A DNA stretch of 64,000 nt from Pelomonas sp. Root405 (GTDB lineage: Bacteria; Pseudomonadota; Gammaproteobacteria; Burkholderiales; Burkholderiaceae_C). Positions 61,034 to 64,000 of the stretch are shown here, one piece after another. The notes beneath the pieces are model-generated. The model was not told where the DNA came from. It searched no databases and saw nothing but the letters and a program-made list of their open reading frames with translations. Positions within the stretch are counted from its first letter, which is position 1. Each line of letters starts with the position of its first letter. Both the position numbers and the translations under genes were made by a program. The stretch is from the NCBI RefSeq assembly GCF_001425165.1, contig NZ_LMDU01000001.1, positions 590,075 through 654,074 on the forward strand, read 5' to 3'.

Positions 61034-62614
61034 ATGACCCAACTCACCGCCCTGCTGTCCGTCTCCGACAAGACCGGCATCCTCGAATTCGCCAAGGCAC
61101 TGCACGCCCTGGGCGCCCGGCTGCTGTCGACCGGCGGCACCGCCAAACTGTTGGCCGAGGCCGGCCTGCCGGTGACCGAAGTGGCCGAGCACACCGGCTT
61201 CCCGGAGATGATGGACGGCCGCGTGAAGACGCTGCACCCCAAGATCCATGGCGGCCTGTTGGCGCGCAGCGACCTGCCCGAGCACGTGGCCGCGATGCAG
61301 CAGCACGGCATCACGCGCATCGACATCCTGGCCGTCAACCTCTACCCGTTCGAAGCCACGGTGGCCAAGCCCGGCTGCACGCTGGAAGACGCCATCGAGA
61401 ACATCGACATCGGCGGCCCGGCCATGGTGCGCAGCGCGGCCAAGAACTGGCGTGACGTGACGGTGCTGACCGACGCGGCCCAGTACGCCGGCGTGCTCGA
61501 CGAGCTCAAGGCCAACGGCAGGACCAGCGACAAGACGCGCTTTGCCTGCAGCGCCGCCGCCTTCAACCGCATTGCCCAGTACGACGCCGCCATCAGCAAC
61601 TACCTGTCGGCGCTGAACGAAGACGGCAGCAAGGCCGAGTACCCGGCGCAGATGAACGCGACCTTCGTCAAGGTGCAGGACCTGCGCTACGGCGAGAACT
61701 CGCACCAGAGCGCGGCGCTGTACCGCGACCTCTATCCGGCACCCGGCTCACTTGTCACGGGCAAGCAGCTGCAGGGCAAGGAGCTCAGCTACAACAACAT
61801 CGCCGACGCCGATGCGGCCTGGGAGTGCGTGAAGAGCTTCGACACCCCGGCCTGCGTCATCGTCAAGCATGCCAACCCCTGCGGCGTGGCGATTGCGGCC
61901 AGCGCGGCCGAGGCCTACAGCAAGGCCTTCAAGACCGACCCCACCAGCGCCTTCGGCGGCATCATCGCCTTCAACCGCGAGGTGGACGGCGCGGCCGCCC
62001 AGCTCGTCGCCAAGCAGTTCGTCGAGGTGTTGATGGCGCCGGCTTTCAGCGCCGAGGCGCTGGACGTCTTCAAGGGCAAGGCCAATGTGCGACTGCTGCA
62101 GATCGCGCTGCCGCCGGGCGGCCCGCGCCCGTGGGATCAGGGTCGCAATGCCGGCGACAGCAAGCGCGTCGGCTCGGGCCTGCTGCTGCAGACCTCGGAC
62201 AACCACTTCCTGAAGAAGGAAGACCTCAAGATCGTCACGACGCTGCAGCCCACGGCCCAGCAGCTCGACGACCTGATGTTCGCGTGGACCGTCGCGCAGT
62301 ACGTCAAGAGCAACGCCATCGTCTTCTGCGGCGGCGGCATGACCTTGGGCGTCGGCGCCGGCCAGATGAGCCGGCTGGACTCCGCCCGCATCGCCTCGAT
62401 CAAGGCCCAGCACGCCGGCTTGGCGCTGACGGGTTCGGCCGTCGCCAGCGATGCCTTCTTCCCCTTCCGCGACGGCCTGGACGTGCTGGCCGATGCGGGT
62501 GCCAGCTGCGTCATCCAGCCGGGTGGCTCCATGCGCGACGACGAAGTCATCGCCGCTGCCAACGAACGCGGCATCGCCATGGTGCTGACGGGCGTGCGGC
62601 ACTTCAGGCACTGA
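61034..62614 (+). CDS. purH: Bifunctional AICAR transformylase/IMP cyclohydrolase PurH
   Basis: A 526-residue enzyme for the last two steps of IMP synthesis. The N-terminal cyclohydrolase domain (1-200) has [26 protein letters not shown] and NLYPFEATV. The C-terminal transformylase has [13 protein letters not shown], the catalytic Lys-His of [10 protein letters not shown], and [12 protein letters not shown]. It follows fis by 2 bp, as in many betaproteobacteria. Confidence 0.97.
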   Translation: MTQLTALLSVSDKTGILEFAKALHALGARLLSTGGTAKLLAEAGLPVTEVAEHTGFPEMMDGRVKTLHPKIHGGLLARSDLPEHVAAMQQHGITRIDILAVNLYPFEATVAKPGCTLEDAIENIDIGGPAMVRSAAKNWRDVTVLTDAAQYAGVLDELKANGRTSDKTRFACSAAAFNRIAQYDAAISNYLSALNEDGSKAEYPAQMNATFVKVQDLRYGENSHQSAALYRDLYPAPGSLVTGKQLQGKELSYNNIADADAAWECVKSFDTPACVIVKHANPCGVAIAASAAEAYSKAFKTDPTSAFGGIIAFNREVDGAAAQLVAKQFVEVLMAPAFSAEALDVFKGKANVRLLQIALPPGGPRPWDQGRNAGDSKRVGSGLLLQTSDNHFLKKEDLKIVTTLQPTAQQLDDLMFAWTVAQYVKSNAIVFCGGGMTLGVGAGQMSRLDSARIASIKAQHAGLALTGSAVASDAFFPFRDGLDVLADAGASCVIQPGGSMRDDEVIAAANERGIAMVLTGVRHFRH

Positions 62615-62617
62615 GCG

Positions 62618-64000
62618 ATGGCAAGCCGGCCGACGCCGGGTAGCCCGGGCGAGCAGGGCGACGCGAGCGAGGAGGGGAGCTGGCCCGGTGACGGCGGCCC
62701 CACCCACCGCTTGCGCGACGACGGCCGGATGCGCTCGGTGGTGCTGACTGCGCTGTCGGCCAGCGAAACGGCGGCCTGGCACACCGACCTCGTCACGCGC
62801 GAGCGCTGGTGGTCGGAGCAGATGTTCGCCCTGCACGGCCTGTCGGCCGATGCGCCCGTGCCGGCCGACTACATGGAACTGGTCCTCCCCAAGGACAGGT
62901 CGGCCGTCGAGAACGCGTTCCGCGAGTCCATCACGCAAGGCTCGCACCGCGTGCAATACCGCGTCGTCTGGCCGGACGGCTCGGTCCACTGGCTCGAAGG
63001 CCGCGGGCATGCGCACCGCCGGCAAGGCCAGCCGGCCGAGATCAGCGGCGTGTGTCAGCTCATCGACCACCGAAAGCGCGAGGAGGCCGACCTGGCCTTC
63101 CTGGCCGCCGCCAGCCTGGAGTTCGCGCGCAGCATCGACTATGAGGACACCTTGCGGCGCATCGCTGCGATGGCCGTGCCCCATTTCGCCGACTGGTGCG
63201 CGGTCGACCTGCTTGACGACGAAGGCCTGCTGCGCCGCGTTGCGGTGGCGCATGTCGACCCCGCCAAGGTCGAACTGGCACAGACCCTGCACCAAGCCTA
63301 CCCGCCCACACCGGACGACTCGAGCGGCGTGTGGCAGGTGCTGCGCAGCGGCCAGCCCGAGCTGGTGGCGCAGATCCCCGACGACATGCTGGTGCAAGGC
63401 GCTGCCGATGCCGCCCACCTGGACATCCTGCGCCGGCTGGGGCTGCGGTCCTACATGGGCGTGCCGATCACCATGCAGCAGGGCGTGGCCGGCGTGCTCA
63501 CCTTCGTCTCGGCCGAGTCCAGGCGCGTCTACGGCAGGCGCGACCTCGACGTCGCGACCGACCTGGCATCGCGCGCGGCGGTCGCGATCAGCAATGCGCG
63601 GCTGTTCCAGGAGTTGCAACGCTCCCAGCGCCGGCAGGCCTTCCTGCTCAGGCTCACTGATGTGTTGCGCGCCAACGGCAGCACCGCGCAGGTGCTGGAG
63701 CAGGTCAGCGAGATGGTGGGCCGGCATTTCGGCGTCAACCGCGTCGGCTACGGCCATGTCGACGAGCACCTGGACCGCATCGACTTCGACATCTGCTGGA
63801 CAGACGGCAGCGTGCCCCCGCTTGGCGGCCGCTTTCCGGCAAGCGCCTTCGGTCCGCAGGTCATCGCCAGGCTGCGCGCCGGGCACACGGTGGTCATCGC
63901 CAATGTGCGCGACCACCCGCTGACCAGCGAGCCCACGACGGTCGAGACCTCGCATGAGGTGGACACCCGCGCCATCCTGGTGGTGCCGCTGTTCAAGGCG
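62618..64000 (+). CDS. PAS/GAF-domain sensor protein, N-terminal part (cut by window end)
   Basis: An open frame of 461 codons from the ATG at 62618 to the window edge with no stop. After a low-complexity Gly/Glu-rich start (about 1-35) comes a PAS fold (about 50-145: [39 protein letters not shown]). A first GAF domain covers about 155-330 ([25 protein letters not shown]) and a second begins near 345 ([21 protein letters not shown]). The output domain is missing; a histidine kinase is the common ending for this layout, but a diguanylate cyclase or other output is possible. Only 3 bp after the purH stop. Confidence 0.85.
   Translation, partial: MASRPTPGSPGEQGDASEEGSWPGDGGPTHRLRDDGRMRSVVLTALSASETAAWHTDLVTRERWWSEQMFALHGLSADAPVPADYMELVLPKDRSAVENAFRESITQGSHRVQYRVVWPDGSVHWLEGRGHAHRRQGQPAEISGVCQLIDHRKREEADLAFLAAASLEFARSIDYEDTLRRIAAMAVPHFADWCAVDLLDDEGLLRRVAVAHVDPAKVELAQTLHQAYPPTPDDSSGVWQVLRSGQPELVAQIPDDMLVQGAADAAHLDILRRLGLRSYMGVPITMQQGVAGVLTFVSAESRRVYGRRDLDVATDLASRAAVAISNARLFQELQRSQRRQAFLLRLTDVLRANGSTAQVLEQVSEMVGRHFGVNRVGYGHVDEHLDRIDFDICWTDGSVPPLGGRFPASAFGPQVIARLRAGHTVVIANVRDHPLTSEPTTVETSHEVDTRAILVVPLFKA

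Overview
The window looks like one continuous stretch of a high-GC betaproteobacterial chromosome, order Burkholderiales, probably the Roseateles/Pelomonas/Mitsuaria/Rubrivivax neighbourhood. The basis is protein-level resemblance, a complete betaproteobacterial division and cell-wall (dcw) cluster, groES-groEL under a CIRCE operator, a dusB-fis-purH run, and very frequent 1- or 4-base stop/start overlaps. I saw no insertion sequence, prophage, integrase, CRISPR array, tRNA or rRNA. The genus is inference.

Left part (1-11.2 kb): a truncated DUF1631-type gene; a TPR/OGT-like glycosyltransferase gene coupled to a MipA/OmpV porin-like gene; groES-groEL with promoter and CIRCE; a lone PEP-CTERM protein; a HypT-like LysR regulator; and a gltIJKL glutamate/aspartate ABC importer with a hairpin between the binding-protein and permease genes.

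Middle part (11.2-33.1 kb): a DUF4394 lipoprotein. Then comes a tight four-gene minus-strand operon: an anchored solute-binding-like protein, a lipoprotein joining a solute-binding domain to a von Willebrand A domain, an XpaC-like protein and a TelA-like protein. This is the best candidate for an under-described system. Divergent from it is an overlapping five-gene series: pyrC, NYN/OST-HTH protein, DUF3025 protein, trypsin-like protease with an unrecognised C-terminal region, and FHA membrane protein. Next are cysK, a cysteine-rich flavoprotein gene, rnpB (RNase P RNA), two chemoreceptors, a Bcr/CflA exporter, an alpha carbonic anhydrase, a hybrid histidine kinase and a chalcone-isomerase-like secreted protein.

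Right part (33.4-64 kb): the dcw cluster mraZ-rsmH-ftsL-ftsI-murE-murF-mraY-murD-ftsW-murG-murC-ddlB-ftsQ-ftsA-ftsZ, starting with four 10-bp-spaced MraZ-box-like repeats. About 5.5 kb then separates ftsZ from lpxC: a TetR gene divergent from an SDR/hydrolase/exporter operon, plus an orphan sensor kinase. After lpxC come a small membrane protein, a gap with a strong terminator, a carboxypeptidase Taq (M32) gene, a YqaA-like membrane protein, dusB-fis, purH and the start of a PAS/GAF sensor gene cut by the window end.

The genes mostly serve core functions: protein folding, envelope synthesis and division, tRNA modification, nucleotide and cysteine synthesis. Sensory and stress modules sit between these blocks.
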